This document shows positions 1 to 10,402 of a stretch of DNA of 34,400 bases, one piece after another. Origin of the DNA: Nitrosovibrio sp. Nv4 (GTDB taxonomy: Bacteria > Bdellovibrionota > UBA1018 > CAIMNF01); assembly GCA_943327105.2 (NCBI GenBank), contig CALPVV020000017.1:1-34400 (forward strand), in the 5' to 3' direction. Each line of letters begins with the position of its first letter. Within the stretch, counting starts at the first letter, position 1. The notes below the pieces were generated by a model. The model saw only the letters and a program-made list of their open reading frames with translations. It was not told the DNA's origin and did no database searches. The position numbers and the translations under genes are program-made.

Positions 1-24
1 AAAAATAAAAAGTTCTCAATTAAG

Positions 25-66
25 ACTCCCGGGCGAATTCACTTCGAACCGGGAGTTTTTATTTTT
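25..66 (+). terminator. Intrinsic terminator upstream of fabD
   Basis: Perfect stem ACTCCCGG (25-32) / CCGGGAGT (49-56) followed by a T-rich tract TTTTATTTTT. Confidence 0.8.
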
Positions 67-104
67 GAACCTCGCATCGACCAAATCCATTAAAAGGAAA
101 CACT

Positions 105-1121
105 ATGAGCGATATCAAACAAGCAGGCTTTTTTCCGGGACAAGGTTCCCAACAAGTTGGAATGGGAAAAGCTTTTTATGACGAATTCACCGTATTCCGC
201 CAGACCATCGAAGAAGCATCGGACTCACTTGCATTCGATTTGAAAAAACTTTTGTTCGAAGGTCCTGAAGCTGAACTCACTCTTACCGAAAACGCACAAC
301 CCGCGATTCTCGCTGTTTCAACCGGTTGCTATCGCGTAGCTGAAACAGAACTCAATTTAAAAGCTGATGTTCATATGGGGCACTCGCTTGGTGAGTATTC
401 GGCACTGGTTGCAAGCGAAGCCATACCTTTTGCAAACGCAATTCAATGGGTTCGCGAACGCGGCCTTGCCATGCAAAAAGCAGTACCCGTCGGCGCAGGA
501 ACCATGAGCGCGATCATCGGCGCTGAAGATGCACAAGTTTCCGAATGGTGTGCCGAAGCAACCCAGCTTGCGTCAGAAGCCCGCAAATCAAGCGGCCTTA
601 ATTACGCAGTTTCTTGCGTGGTTGAACCAGCCAATTACAATGCTCCAGGACAGATTGTGGTATCAGGCTCTGTCGATGCGGTCGATGTTCTAGAGAAAAT
701 GATTGCCGAGAAAAAGATTCGCGGCGTGATGGCAAAACGCCTTCAAGTCAGCGCTCCATTTCACTGCTCATTGATGAAGCCGGCCCGTGACCGCATGGAA
801 ACAATTTTTGCGGATGCATTGAAAAACGGCGACCTCGCTGCATTACAAACTCCTTATATTCCAAATCGCACTGCCCGCCTCACTCAAGAACAAGGCGTGG
901 TATTTTCACTTCTTTCTGAGCAAGTTGATCACTCAGTGATGTGGAAACAAAGTGTGGAATCGCTTTTGCCTGAATACACTCGTGCATTTGAATTCGGCCC
1001 AGGTAAAGTTTTGCAAGGACTTGCAAAACGCATCACTAAAAACATCGAAGGTGCAAACCTTGAAGTTTATCCAATTTATGATCTTGAATCACTCAAGATC
1101 GCAGAAGGAGTATTGAAATGA
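105..1121 (+). CDS. fabD: Malonyl-CoA:ACP transacylase
   Basis: FFPGQGSQQVGMGK N-terminus, GHSLGEYSAL nucleophile motif, FHCSLM; RBS-like AAAAGGAAA upstream; followed by fabG. Confidence 0.96.
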   Translation: MSDIKQAGFFPGQGSQQVGMGKAFYDEFTVFRQTIEEASDSLAFDLKKLLFEGPEAELTLTENAQPAILAVSTGCYRVAETELNLKADVHMGHSLGEYSALVASEAIPFANAIQWVRERGLAMQKAVPVGAGTMSAIIGAEDAQVSEWCAEATQLASEARKSSGLNYAVSCVVEPANYNAPGQIVVSGSVDAVDVLEKMIAEKKIRGVMAKRLQVSAPFHCSLMKPARDRMETIFADALKNGDLAALQTPYIPNRTARLTQEQGVVFSLLSEQVDHSVMWKQSVESLLPEYTRAFEFGPGKVLQGLAKRITKNIEGANLEVYPIYDLESLKIAEGVLK

Positions 1122-1864
1122 GTAACACCACTAAAACCATGGCCCTTGTCACCGGCGGTTCTCGCGGAATCGGTGCAGCGATCAGTGAGACCCTTGGCAA
1201 AAAAGGTTTTCACGTCCTCGTAAACTACGTTTCAAACGAAGCAAAAGCTCAAGAAGTCGTAAAGAAAATCACTGATGCTGGCGGAAGCGCTGAAGCGATG
1301 AAGTTTGACGTTTCAAACGAAGAACAAATCGTGAAAGCGATGGAAGAAATCGCTAAAAAAGGAATGCCTCTTGAAGTGCTCGTGAACAACGCGGGAATTT
1401 CTGAAGACTCACTCATTTTGCGCATGAAAAAAGAATCACTCGACCGCACTCTTCAAACGAACCTCGTGAGCGCAATCCTGCTTTCCCGTGAAGCGGTGAA
1501 GCTGATGATGAAAAACCGCAATGGGTCCATCATTCAAATTTCTTCAGTCGTGGGCGAGATGGGCAACGCAGGCCAAGTGGCCTATGCAGCTGCGAAAGCA
1601 GGAATGCTTGGACTGACCAAGAGTTTAGCGAAAGAAGTTGCATCCCGTAAGGTTCGTGTGAACGCGGTAACGCCTGGTTACATCGAAACCGACATGACCA
1701 ATGAACTCAATGAAACCCAGAAGAATGCCATTTCTCAAAATATTCCATTGGGTTGCCTTGGCTCAGCGAATGACGTAGCACAACTGGTTTCATTTCTTGC
1801 TGGCCCCGAGTCAAAATACATCACCGGACAAATCATCGGAGTGAACGGCGGCCTTTACATTTAA
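1118..1864 (+). CDS. fabG: 3-oxoacyl-ACP reductase
   Basis: SDR family: [23 protein letters not shown], terminal GGLYI; ATGA overlap with fabD. Confidence 0.96.
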   Translation: MSNTTKTMALVTGGSRGIGAAISETLGKKGFHVLVNYVSNEAKAQEVVKKITDAGGSAEAMKFDVSNEEQIVKAMEEIAKKGMPLEVLVNNAGISEDSLILRMKKESLDRTLQTNLVSAILLSREAVKLMMKNRNGSIIQISSVVGEMGNAGQVAYAAAKAGMLGLTKSLAKEVASRKVRVNAVTPGYIETDMTNELNETQKNAISQNIPLGCLGSANDVAQLVSFLAGPESKYITGQIIGVNGGLYI

Positions 1865-1913
1865 AGCTTACCGCGTTAATATAGTATTCTCAAAAAACAC
1901 AAGGAGACAGAAA

Positions 1914-2162
1914 ATGTCAGCTAATACAGAAGAAAGAGTAAAGACGATCATTTGTGATCAACTCGCAGTAGAACCAGAAAAAGTAAAACCAGCTGCTTCT
2001 TTCATTGAAGACCTTGGTGCAGACAGCCTCGACATCGTTGAGCTTGTGATGACCATGGAAGAAGAATTCGACATGGATATTCCAGATGAAGAAGCTGAGA
2101 AGATGAAGACTGTTGGCGATGTCATCAGTTACATCAACGCTAAATCAAGCGCAAATCACTAA
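1914..2162 (+). CDS. acpP: Acyl carrier protein
   Basis: 82 aa, [12 protein letters not shown] phosphopantetheine site; RBS AAGGAGA. Confidence 0.97.
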   Translation: MSANTEERVKTIICDQLAVEPEKVKPAASFIEDLGADSLDIVELVMTMEEEFDMDIPDEEAEKMKTVGDVISYINAKSSANH

Positions 2163-2190
2163 TTTCAATTTTGATTTTCAAAATTAAAAA

Positions 2191-2222
2191 AAGCCGCTCA
2201 CCATTCGGAGAGCGGCTTTTTT
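2191..2222. terminator. Bidirectional intrinsic terminator between acpP and the convergent minus-strand gene
   Basis: AAGCCGCTC (2191-2199) / GAGCGGCTT (2210-2218) stem with flanking A-tract and T-tract. Confidence 0.85.
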
Positions 2223-2242
2223 TGTACTAATTTAAACGAATA

Positions 2243-2875
2243 TTAAAACGGGCTATAATCCTTCATCTCTTGGGGCTTCTTTTTATGAGGTAGCTTCTTC
2301 AAAATTTTGTCGGTATTAATCGTCAAGGTAAGAGAGCTAATCGCACCACCGATTGCAGCGCTGACGACTGCACCGCCAAAACCACCACCTGCTGTCGTAG
2401 CAGCATCCAAAGTTTCAACACGTCCATTACCCAATGAATCCCAATATTCTTTCGCGACACCTGCAACAATTGAAGCTCCCATTCCAGCAAATGCCGAAAT
2501 CCAACGGCGGTTTTTCATATTGTTTGGCAGAACCAGCTCTAAAGCGCCATGAGTAAAGCTAGCGGCACAATAACCGGCAAAGGCATGCCTGACTTTATCC
2601 TGCTTGGGGTCCCATTTCAGCACACCGATTGCGGCACCCCCGGCCTGCAGCATGTCCGCACCAAACACAATCCAGTTCTTTTGACTAATTCCACGAGCTT
2701 TATCATCTGCAGGCTCCATTCTCAACTTGATGTAGCTGATGCCTTGATCATAAACAGGGTAAGCATTGGTCAAATTGTATTTTCCAATATTGACCTTTGA
2801 TTGCGCAAGCTGGGCGTTGGCGCTGGCTGCTGTCACCATCATCAACAAAACCATTAAATTCATTATACTTTTCAT
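2243..2875 (-). CDS. Exported/membrane protein, YfiM (DUF2279)/VanZ-like, paralog A
   Basis: Signal peptide MKSIMNLMVLLMMVTAASANA; core DKVRHAFAGY...AFAGMGASIVAGVAKEYWDSLGNG...DAATTAGGG shared with the two neighbouring ORFs. Confidence 0.75.
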   Translation of the reverse strand: MKSIMNLMVLLMMVTAASANAQLAQSKVNIGKYNLTNAYPVYDQGISYIKLRMEPADDKARGISQKNWIVFGADMLQAGGAAIGVLKWDPKQDKVRHAFAGYCAASFTHGALELVLPNNMKNRRWISAFAGMGASIVAGVAKEYWDSLGNGRVETLDAATTAGGGFGGAVVSAAIGGAISSLTLTINTDKILKKLPHKKKPQEMKDYSPF

Positions 2876-3116
2876 CCCGTTTCTCCTGATGGGTGAAAAT
2901 AAATGAACTTTGTTTATTTGTAAATAGATTTTATTTAATAATTAACTTTTTTCATTGGGGTAAATTTACACATGAAAAACTTTAAATTTTCGCTATTTGG
3001 GGAACAGCGCCCCACCACTCGCCAAAACATCCGTTTAAAACGCAATTCATTTACGGCACCCGTATTGCTCATAGCAACTGATCTACAAACCAATAAATCA
3101 AAGATCAGGAGCCCCC

Positions 3117-4025
3117 ATGTTTCGAGCACTCTCGGTATTTCTTCTCACTTCGACACTCATTCAATCTTCAGCACTGGCCAATGAAACCCTGAATGAACTT
3201 TCAGGTATCGTTCAAAGCAACCTTCAGAACAGTTCTGAAACTCACAACATTACACCCCTGCCAACTGATGTGATCGGTACCACTGAAACCAATAAACAAG
3301 TTTCACTCACAGAAGTCCTTGCTCGAATCAACGAGTGCAAAGGCCGTGAAGACCCATCTCACCCGGAAAACATTCAAACCAGCAGGGAGTCAGGCTCTAA
3401 TTTCACCACTTATGCATTTTCTTGCCGTGTGCCCGGAAGTGAAATCGTCACTTCTGAAGTATTTATATCAAATGAAAATTCCAAACCCGAGGTAGTCAGC
3501 TACCAAGAAATGAGGTTTGAAGAGAGTCCAATCAACCGAGATCAGATGTTAAAAACAATGATGCTAGGACAAACCGAGACTTTTCATGCCGATGCGACCG
3601 TTTCACCTGGAATTAGAACTCTAATCACCATGGCTAAAGTGGGAGTACCCGTCGCACTTTCTTTCAAGACGGCTAAAATCCTTTCCCCAGTGAGAAAAGA
3701 CTGGCAAAAACATTTCATTGCAGGCGCAATCATATCAGGCGCAACAGTACTCACCGCCGAAGGAATCATCCGCACCATGAACAATCGTCGAGGCTGGGGA
3801 TTAAGCAATACCAAAATCAGCCTTCTGTCTTCATTTGCAGGCTTGCTATCAAGCATCACAGCAGGTGCCGCGAAAGAATTGATCTGGGATAAGACTCTTG
3901 GGCGAGGTCATCCAGAATTCAAAGATGCACTTTACACTGCAGCAGGTGGTGCAATGGTAAGTTTCACCGTAGCAATTCCTCTTGAGAAAATTTTTGGCCA
4001 TCGCAAACCGAATTTTGCGAATTAA
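3117..4025 (+). CDS. Exported/membrane protein, divergent YfiM/VanZ-like paralog B with an extra N-terminal domain
   Basis: Signal peptide MFRALSVFLLTSTLIQSSALA; C-terminal half KHFIAGAIIS...SFAGLLSSITAGAAKELIWDKTLGRGHPEFKDALYTAAGG matches paralogs A and C. Confidence 0.75.
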   Translation: MFRALSVFLLTSTLIQSSALANETLNELSGIVQSNLQNSSETHNITPLPTDVIGTTETNKQVSLTEVLARINECKGREDPSHPENIQTSRESGSNFTTYAFSCRVPGSEIVTSEVFISNENSKPEVVSYQEMRFEESPINRDQMLKTMMLGQTETFHADATVSPGIRTLITMAKVGVPVALSFKTAKILSPVRKDWQKHFIAGAIISGATVLTAEGIIRTMNNRRGWGLSNTKISLLSSFAGLLSSITAGAAKELIWDKTLGRGHPEFKDALYTAAGGAMVSFTVAIPLEKIFGHRKPNFAN

Positions 4026-4026
4026 A

Positions 4027-4470
4027 TCAAAGAAGGGCATCCAGATCAAAGCTCATCGCGATGGTTCCGACCAAACCACCGCCTGCAGTCGAAAGAGCAT
4101 CTCCCCACTCTGGATGCCCGTTCCCTTTTGAATCCCAATATTCCTTTGCAGCACCCGCAAGAATAGAAGCCCCAAAACCAGCCAAACCAGAAATGAGCTG
4201 CTTGTTATTGGTGTCCTTAGGTAACAAAAGCTGAACGACACCATTCGTGATGCTGCCAATCGCGTAGCCCGCGAAAAAATGCCTCACCTTGTCTTGCTGT
4301 GGGTTCCAGGCAATTGCCCCCACCACTGCAGCACTCGTAGCAACGGCGTTTCCTACCAGCAAGATACGCTGCCGATTAAAGGTCGAATCATCTAGATTAG
4401 TCGAGGCGACTGCATTCGTTGAAAAAGTAAGCACACCCAAAACGACCAGCATCAATTTATTCATCTTCAC
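4027..4470 (-). CDS. Exported/membrane protein, YfiM/VanZ-like paralog C
   Basis: Signal peptide; DKVRHFFAGYAIGSITNG...GLAGFGASILAGAAKEYWDSKGNGHPEWGDALSTAGGG. Confidence 0.78.
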   Translation of the reverse strand: MKMNKLMLVVLGVLTFSTNAVASTNLDDSTFNRQRILLVGNAVATSAAVVGAIAWNPQQDKVRHFFAGYAIGSITNGVVQLLLPKDTNNKQLISGLAGFGASILAGAAKEYWDSKGNGHPEWGDALSTAGGGLVGTIAMSFDLDALL

Positions 4471-4510
4471 GATTCATTCATGGTAAGAAATCTTCGTCAT
4501 GATTCCAAGC

Positions 4511-4533
4511 ATTTCAACTCACCCAGTTGAAAT
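4511..4533. promoter_or_regulatory. 9-bp perfect inverted repeat, candidate operator between paralog C and fabF
   Basis: ATTTCAACT-CACCC-AGTTGAAAT in the divergent intergenic region. Confidence 0.4.
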
Positions 4534-4599
4534 AACGCGTGCCGCAAAAAACGGCGTTTTTCCCTTCCATTTTCATCAAACTCACGTTTAAATTAGTGC

Positions 4600-5916
4600 A
4601 TGTCTAAATTCGGAAGCAAGAGAGTTGTCGTAACAGGCGTTGGTATCATTAGCCCGGTCGGAAATGACCGTGAGACCGCATGGAAATCTATCACTGAAGG
4701 AAAATCAGGGATCGCGAAGATCACCCTATTTGACACCAAAGACTGCACCGCTCAATTTGCAGGCGAAGTCAAAGATTTCACCCCAAGCTTCACGTTGGAA
4801 CAACCACTTTATCCACGTGGTAAAGACGGCACCCCTGTGACCCAACCCATTTCACCAAAAGATGTGAAGAAAATGGATCGTTTCATTCACCTCGCCATGA
4901 AAGCTTGCGTCGAGGCCTATCAAGATTCCGGTCTCGACCATGCTCGCGATCAAATCGACCCGACTGAAATCGGTATCAATATCGGCGTCGGTATGGGCGG
5001 CCTTCCAGGCATCGAAGATACTCACGCCACTTTGCTTGAAAAAGGCTTCCGCCGTGTATCACCATTCTTCATTCCACAAGTCATTCCAAATTTGGCCGCA
5101 GGCCAAGTGAGCATCACCTTGAACACCCAGAACACCAACTATTGTTCGGTTTCTGCGTGTGCATCGAGTGCGCACTCTATCGGTGAATCTTACCGCACCA
5201 TTCAGCGCGGAGAAGCAACCGTGATGTTTGCAGGCGGTGCCGAATCAGTCGTATGCGCACTTGGTATCGGCGGCTTCGCAGCGATGCGCGCACTATCGAC
5301 CCGAAATGATGCTCCAGAAAAAGGGTCACGCCCTTTCGACACCGACCGTGATGGGTTTGTCATGGGCGAAGGCGCTGCAACCTTGATTTTGGAAGAATAC
5401 GAATTTGCAAAAAAACGTGGCGCAAAAATCTACGCTGAAGTTTGCGGCTACGGCGCAAGTTCAGATGCCTTCCACATCACCCAACCACTCGAAAGCGGTG
5501 ACGGTGGCTATCGTGCTATGAAAAATGCGCTTGCAGAATCAGGCATCGCTTCGGCTGATGTTGATTACGTGAACGCACACGGTACTTCCACACCACTCGG
5601 TGACATTCAGGAATCAAAAGCGGTTGCTCGTTTGCTCAGCGATGCAAAAAACCTTCACGTCAGTTCTACCAAATCAATGACTGGTCACCTACTCGGTGCC
5701 GCTGGTGCAATTGAAGCTGCATTTTCAGTGCTTTCCATCCGTGATGGAATTGTTCCTCCGACCATCAATCTTGATCACCTTGACCCAGCCTGTGCTGAAA
5801 CCGGTTTGAACTTCACTCCGAATGTTGCGGTGAAAAAAACAGTCAACAATGCAATCAGCAACAGCTTTGGCTTTGGCGGGACCAACGTTTCCCTGATGTT
5901 CAAGAAGGTGAACTAG
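4600..5916 (+). CDS. fabF: 3-oxoacyl-ACP synthase II
   Basis: VTGVGIISPVGN, active-site NYCSVSACASSAHSIGE, NAHGTSTPLGD, KSMTGHLLGAAGA, NSFGFGGTN. Confidence 0.96.
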   Translation: MSKFGSKRVVVTGVGIISPVGNDRETAWKSITEGKSGIAKITLFDTKDCTAQFAGEVKDFTPSFTLEQPLYPRGKDGTPVTQPISPKDVKKMDRFIHLAMKACVEAYQDSGLDHARDQIDPTEIGINIGVGMGGLPGIEDTHATLLEKGFRRVSPFFIPQVIPNLAAGQVSITLNTQNTNYCSVSACASSAHSIGESYRTIQRGEATVMFAGGAESVVCALGIGGFAAMRALSTRNDAPEKGSRPFDTDRDGFVMGEGAATLILEEYEFAKKRGAKIYAEVCGYGASSDAFHITQPLESGDGGYRAMKNALAESGIASADVDYVNAHGTSTPLGDIQESKAVARLLSDAKNLHVSSTKSMTGHLLGAAGAIEAAFSVLSIRDGIVPPTINLDHLDPACAETGLNFTPNVAVKKTVNNAISNSFGFGGTNVSLMFKKVN

Positions 5917-5922
5917 ACGAAA

Positions 5923-6399
5923 ATGAAAAAATTCCTCATCGCTTCCGATCACGCAGGTTTTGAATTCAAGGAAGCGCTCAAGGCGAAGTCAGCCGCTCTC
6001 CTTGCCGAACTCGGGTACGAGTTTGAGGACCTAGGTACGCACTCTCTCGAAAGTGTGGATTATACTGATTATGCGAAAGCACTGCATATCAGGATGACTC
6101 CTGAACAAAAAACAAAAAAATCTGAAGAGAACAAAGCACCGATCGGTCTTTTGATCTGCGGTAGCGGCATCGGCATTTCAATCAAAGCAAATCGTTTTCC
6201 TGAAATTCGGGCAGTTCTCGCACAAACGCCAAACGTTGCCCGACTTGGCCGTGAACACAATCACGCCAACGTTCTTTGCATGGGCGCTCGCATCGTGACT
6301 CTTGATGAGGGAGTTCACATCTTGAAAGCATTTTTAGAAGGTAAACCCGACGAAGGTGAACGCCACGTCAGAAGGATTGATAAATTATATGAGTGCTGA
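5923..6399 (+). CDS. rpiB: Ribose-5-phosphate isomerase B
   Basis: [51 protein letters not shown]. Confidence 0.93.
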   Translation: MKKFLIASDHAGFEFKEALKAKSAALLAELGYEFEDLGTHSLESVDYTDYAKALHIRMTPEQKTKKSEENKAPIGLLICGSGIGISIKANRFPEIRAVLAQTPNVARLGREHNHANVLCMGARIVTLDEGVHILKAFLEGKPDEGERHVRRIDKLYEC

Positions 6400-7669
6400 T
6401 CAACTGCATGCAAAATTCCTAAGCCCTCTTTCTCAAAAAGATCCTGAGATCTTCGCTGCAATCGAGAAAGAATCGACTCGCGAAGAAGACGGCCTGGAAC
6501 TGATCGCTTCTGAAAACTACGTTTCAAAGGCGGTTCTCGAAGCACAAGGCTCAACTCTCACCAACAAGTATGCTGAAGGCTATCCTGGCAAACGCTATTA
6601 TGGCGGTTGCCAATACGTCGACATTGCCGAGCAATTGGCCATTGATCGCGCATGCAAGATTTTCGGTGCCGAAGCAGCGAACGTTCAACCTCATTCCGGC
6701 TCAAGTGCAAACATGGGCGTTTATCATTCCCTACTTTCACCAGGCGATAAAATTCTCGGCATGAGTCTTTCCCATGGTGGTCACCTCACCCACGGCAGTC
6801 CGGTGAACTTCAGCGGAAAACTTTTTCAAGCGGTTCACTACGGCTTGAATCCTGAGACTGATTTACTCGACATGAATATGGTCAGAGAAATCGCTCTTAA
6901 GGAAAAACCGAAGATGATCATCGCCGGTGCAAGCGCTTACGCACGCATCATTGATTTCAAGGCATTTGGTGAAATTGCGAAAGAAGTAAACGCAAAATTC
7001 GTGGTCGACATGGCTCACATTGCGGGCTTGGTCGCAGCTGAGCTTCACCCAACTCCCATTCCTTATGCTGATTACACCACCACGACCACACACAAAACGT
7101 TACGTGGCCCTCGTGGCGGGATGATTCTTTGTTCGAAAGAAAATCTGAAGCCCGTGAACTCGCTGATCTTTCCTGGCATTCAAGGCGGTCCGCTGATGCA
7201 CGTCATCGCAGCCAAAGCCGTGGCTTTCGGTGAAGCCCTTCAGCCGGAATTCAAGGAATACCAAAAACGAGTGATTGAAAATGCGAAGACCCTTGCCCAT
7301 GCTTTGATTGAAAACGGTTTCAAACTGGTTACCGGAGGAACCGATAATCACCTCATGCTGGTAGACCTAACCGGTAGCTTGGATGGCACCGTCACCGGTA
7401 AAGAAGCGGAAGCTTGGCTTGACCTTGCCGGAATCACCGTGAACAAGAACACAGTACCCAATGAGAAGCGCTCACCGTTCATCACCAGCGGCATTCGCAT
7501 CGGAACACCAGCCATGACCACCCGCGGTCTAGGTACATCTGAAATGAAAGTCCTCGCCGGCTGGATCAAAACCGTGATCGAAAGCAAAGGAAACGAAGCA
7601 ACTCTTGCCAAAATTAAGGCAAATGTGAAAGAACTTTGCTCTAAATTTCCACTCTACGGACACCACTAA
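6389..7669 (+). CDS. glyA: Serine hydroxymethyltransferase
   Basis: [52 protein letters not shown]-Lys motif; ATG at 6389 ([10 protein letters not shown]) is a more likely start than 6356, giving an 11-nt overlap with rpiB. Confidence 0.96.
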   Translation: MSADQLHAKFLSPLSQKDPEIFAAIEKESTREEDGLELIASENYVSKAVLEAQGSTLTNKYAEGYPGKRYYGGCQYVDIAEQLAIDRACKIFGAEAANVQPHSGSSANMGVYHSLLSPGDKILGMSLSHGGHLTHGSPVNFSGKLFQAVHYGLNPETDLLDMNMVREIALKEKPKMIIAGASAYARIIDFKAFGEIAKEVNAKFVVDMAHIAGLVAAELHPTPIPYADYTTTTTHKTLRGPRGGMILCSKENLKPVNSLIFPGIQGGPLMHVIAAKAVAFGEALQPEFKEYQKRVIENAKTLAHALIENGFKLVTGGTDNHLMLVDLTGSLDGTVTGKEAEAWLDLAGITVNKNTVPNEKRSPFITSGIRIGTPAMTTRGLGTSEMKVLAGWIKTVIESKGNEATLAKIKANVKELCSKFPLYGHH

Positions 7670-7687
7670 TTTAGGGAAAGCGTTCTT

Positions 7688-8845
7688 ATGAATTACGAAA
7701 AGCATTTGTATGAATCCACCTTCGAAACCGAAGCACAGCTGGAAGTGCGCAATCTTGCCCGCAAGTTTGCCCGTGACCGCATTCTACCGTTAGTTGAACA
7801 TGATGAACTGTCACAGACCTTTCGCCCCGAGATCATTCGCGAACTCGGCGAACTTGGTTTGACCGGCATACCAACCGAAGAAGAATTCGGTGGCATGGGG
7901 CTTGGTTATCAAGAATACATCGCCGTTGTTCAAGAGATCGCAGCAGTCAGCGCTTCTTACGCGGTAAGCGTTTGTGTGTCTGGCCTACCTCAAATGATTT
8001 TGCAGAAATTCGGAACTGCTGAACAGAAACAAAAATACATTCCTAGTTTGGCTAGTGGCCAAGCCATCGGTGCATTTGCACTTTCTGAAGCCGGAAGCGG
8101 CTCCGATGCGGGAAGCCTTCGCACCACTGCAAAAAAAGAGGGCGATCATTATATCTTGAACGGAACCAAACTCTGGATCACTCAAGCCGACGATGCCGAA
8201 GTCATGATCATGATGGCACGCACCGGTGTTGATGGCGCGAAAGGTGTTTCTGCATTCATTCTTGAAAAAGGAATGCCTGGAATCAAGATGGGCAAGAAAG
8301 AAAAGAAAATGGGCCTCAACATCTCTCACACCATGGAAGTGTTGCTTGAGAATGTGAAAGTACCTGCCGCAAATCTTCTTGGCGCGGAAGGCGACGGAAT
8401 GAAGGTTGCACTTTCAGCGCTTGATTCTGGTCGCATTACCATCGGCGCAACCGCGCTCGGTGTTGCTCGCTCGGCGATCGAAGAATCAATCAAACACGCA
8501 AACCTTCGCGAACAATTCGGTAAGCCAGTACTTGATTTTCAAGGCCTGGGCTTCATGCTCGCAGACATGATCACCGATTACCATGCTGCAAAGCTTGTGG
8601 TTCAAAAGGCGGCATATTTAAAAGATCAAGACCTTGAACACTCCATCGCAGCAGCACAGGCTAAAGTATTTTCAACTGACATGTGCATGAAGGTCACAAC
8701 CGATGCCGTACAAGTTCTGGGCGGTTCGGGATACACACAAGAATTTCCAGTTGAGCGATTCATGCGCGAATCCAAAGTCTTCCAGATTTTTGAAGGCACG
8801 AACCAGATCCAGCGCATTGTAATTTCAAGAGCATTGAAAGGCTGA
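7688..8845 (+). CDS. Acyl-CoA dehydrogenase
   Basis: FALSEAGSGSDAGSLRTTA, W-I-T flavin motif, VQVLGGSGYTQEFPVERFMRESKVFQIFEGTNQIQR signature. Confidence 0.94.
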   Translation: MNYEKHLYESTFETEAQLEVRNLARKFARDRILPLVEHDELSQTFRPEIIRELGELGLTGIPTEEEFGGMGLGYQEYIAVVQEIAAVSASYAVSVCVSGLPQMILQKFGTAEQKQKYIPSLASGQAIGAFALSEAGSGSDAGSLRTTAKKEGDHYILNGTKLWITQADDAEVMIMMARTGVDGAKGVSAFILEKGMPGIKMGKKEKKMGLNISHTMEVLLENVKVPAANLLGAEGDGMKVALSALDSGRITIGATALGVARSAIEESIKHANLREQFGKPVLDFQGLGFMLADMITDYHAAKLVVQKAAYLKDQDLEHSIAAAQAKVFSTDMCMKVTTDAVQVLGGSGYTQEFPVERFMRESKVFQIFEGTNQIQRIVISRALKG

Positions 8846-8846
8846 T

Positions 8847-10223
8847 ATGAGCATCTCCGCATCCCGTTTTGGAAACTCCCCTTTGATGATGGACTGGAAC
8901 GGACTCGTTCCACACGTAAAGGAGTTCAGCACTGAACACCGTGCAACTCTTGGCAAATCTTGGGAAGCAACTATTCAAAAGCTACGCGATCGCGTTTCAG
9001 GTTTTTATGATTGCCCTGTCGACCCGGAACTTTCCCAAATTGAAGCATGTGAAACCCTGGCAAAAAAAATACAACAAGAAGGAAATTTCACCGACTGCCT
9101 GTTCATCGGCATTGGTGGAAGTAGTCTTGGACCAATGTGCCTGATTGATTCTTTGAAACACTTGGCAAAGAACCAGATCAATTTTCATTTTTTTGAAAAC
9201 CCAGACCCGATTGATTGGGCTTATCGCATTCAACGCCTGAACCCAGGCAAAACGCTGGTGTGCGTGGTCACCAAGTCAGGTACCACTTATGAAACCCTTT
9301 CGATTTTCATGCTGGCTTTTGACTGGTTGAAACAACATCTGGGTGAAGATGCAGCCATCAAGCACACCGTTGCCATCACCGACCCAGAAAAAAGCGAGCT
9401 ACTTGATCTGGCACGCGAGAAAAACATTCAAACGCTTTATATTTCACCCAGCGTTGGTGGTCGCTATAGCGCATTCACACCGGTTGGCTTATTTGCAATG
9501 GCACTTGCGGGCCTGAATTGTCAGAGCTTCATGATCGGTGCAAAAAAAATCCGTGAGTATTGCGAAAAGCATTATTCAACATCAGATAAGAACATGTTTG
9601 TGAATCTTGCTGGTTCGTTGCAAATGCTCGAGATCACTCACCCTGTACATGTGATGATGCCATACTCGACACCGATTCGCCTTGTTGCGAACTGGTGGGT
9701 TCAACTTTGGGCTGAATCACTCGGTAAAAACGGCAAGGGCTTTACTGCTGTTCCATCACTTGGCGCCGTAGATCAACACTCAATGCTTCAATTGTTGCGT
9801 GATGGGCCGAATGATAAAGTCATCTGGTTTCTCAACCTTCAGAACTTCAATAAACCAATTGAAATTCCAAGCATCGGTTTCAAATCAAAAACATTCGATC
9901 TTCTTGAAAAACAAGATCTCGGAACACTTCTCGATACTGAATTCCGTGCCATTCAAAAAGTGATGTTCAACCAAAAAAGACCCGCATTTCAACTTCAGAT
10001 TGATGAATTGAACGAAGAAGCCATGGGTTCATTGTTCTTCTTTTTCTGTATACTCACTTCTTACATGGGTGAAGTCATCGGAGAAAACCCGTTCGACCAA
10101 CCCGGAGTGGAAGAAGGCAAGGTTTACATTCGTGAAAACCTGATTAAACAAAAAGAACTCAAGGCAGCCAGCAAAGATCAGTCAGCTGATGAGGTTCACC
10201 GGTTGCGGTTGGGCCGAAATTAG
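8847..10223 (+). CDS. pgi: Glucose-6-phosphate isomerase
   Basis: FIGIGGSSLGP, VVTKSGTTYETL, SVGGRYSAFTPVGL, ENPFDQPGVEEGK. Confidence 0.92.
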   Translation: MSISASRFGNSPLMMDWNGLVPHVKEFSTEHRATLGKSWEATIQKLRDRVSGFYDCPVDPELSQIEACETLAKKIQQEGNFTDCLFIGIGGSSLGPMCLIDSLKHLAKNQINFHFFENPDPIDWAYRIQRLNPGKTLVCVVTKSGTTYETLSIFMLAFDWLKQHLGEDAAIKHTVAITDPEKSELLDLAREKNIQTLYISPSVGGRYSAFTPVGLFAMALAGLNCQSFMIGAKKIREYCEKHYSTSDKNMFVNLAGSLQMLEITHPVHVMMPYSTPIRLVANWWVQLWAESLGKNGKGFTAVPSLGAVDQHSMLQLLRDGPNDKVIWFLNLQNFNKPIEIPSIGFKSKTFDLLEKQDLGTLLDTEFRAIQKVMFNQKRPAFQLQIDELNEEAMGSLFFFFCILTSYMGEVIGENPFDQPGVEEGKVYIRENLIKQKELKAASKDQSADEVHRLRLGRN

Positions 10224-10402
10224 TCTTTTAATTTTCTATCAGTGGCATAAAAGTGGCGTAAACTTCGGACTCCCAAAAGTTCAGGCATTCGTTGAACTCT
10301 CCAGTGTAATGAGCCTAACATCTTCATCATCAAATATTTGACTGCAGAGAATTACCCACTCGATCCTTTTAAATACCAACGGTTTATTTTACAATTTTAA
10401 AT

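Noticed and set aside
2935-3129. Small ORFs on both strands between paralogs A and B (2935-3129 minus, 2972-3184 plus)
   Set aside because: Mutually overlapping, no RBS or family features; region is better read as divergent promoter space.
4534-4565. AACGCGTGCCG-CAAAAAA-CGGCGTTTTT terminator-like hairpin upstream of fabF
   Set aside because: Stem has a 3-nt bulge and there is no evident plus-strand gene to terminate here; only 4 core GC pairs. Not called.
7985-8329. 114-aa minus-strand ORF inside the acyl-CoA dehydrogenase gene
   Set aside because: Antisense shadow of a conserved gene.
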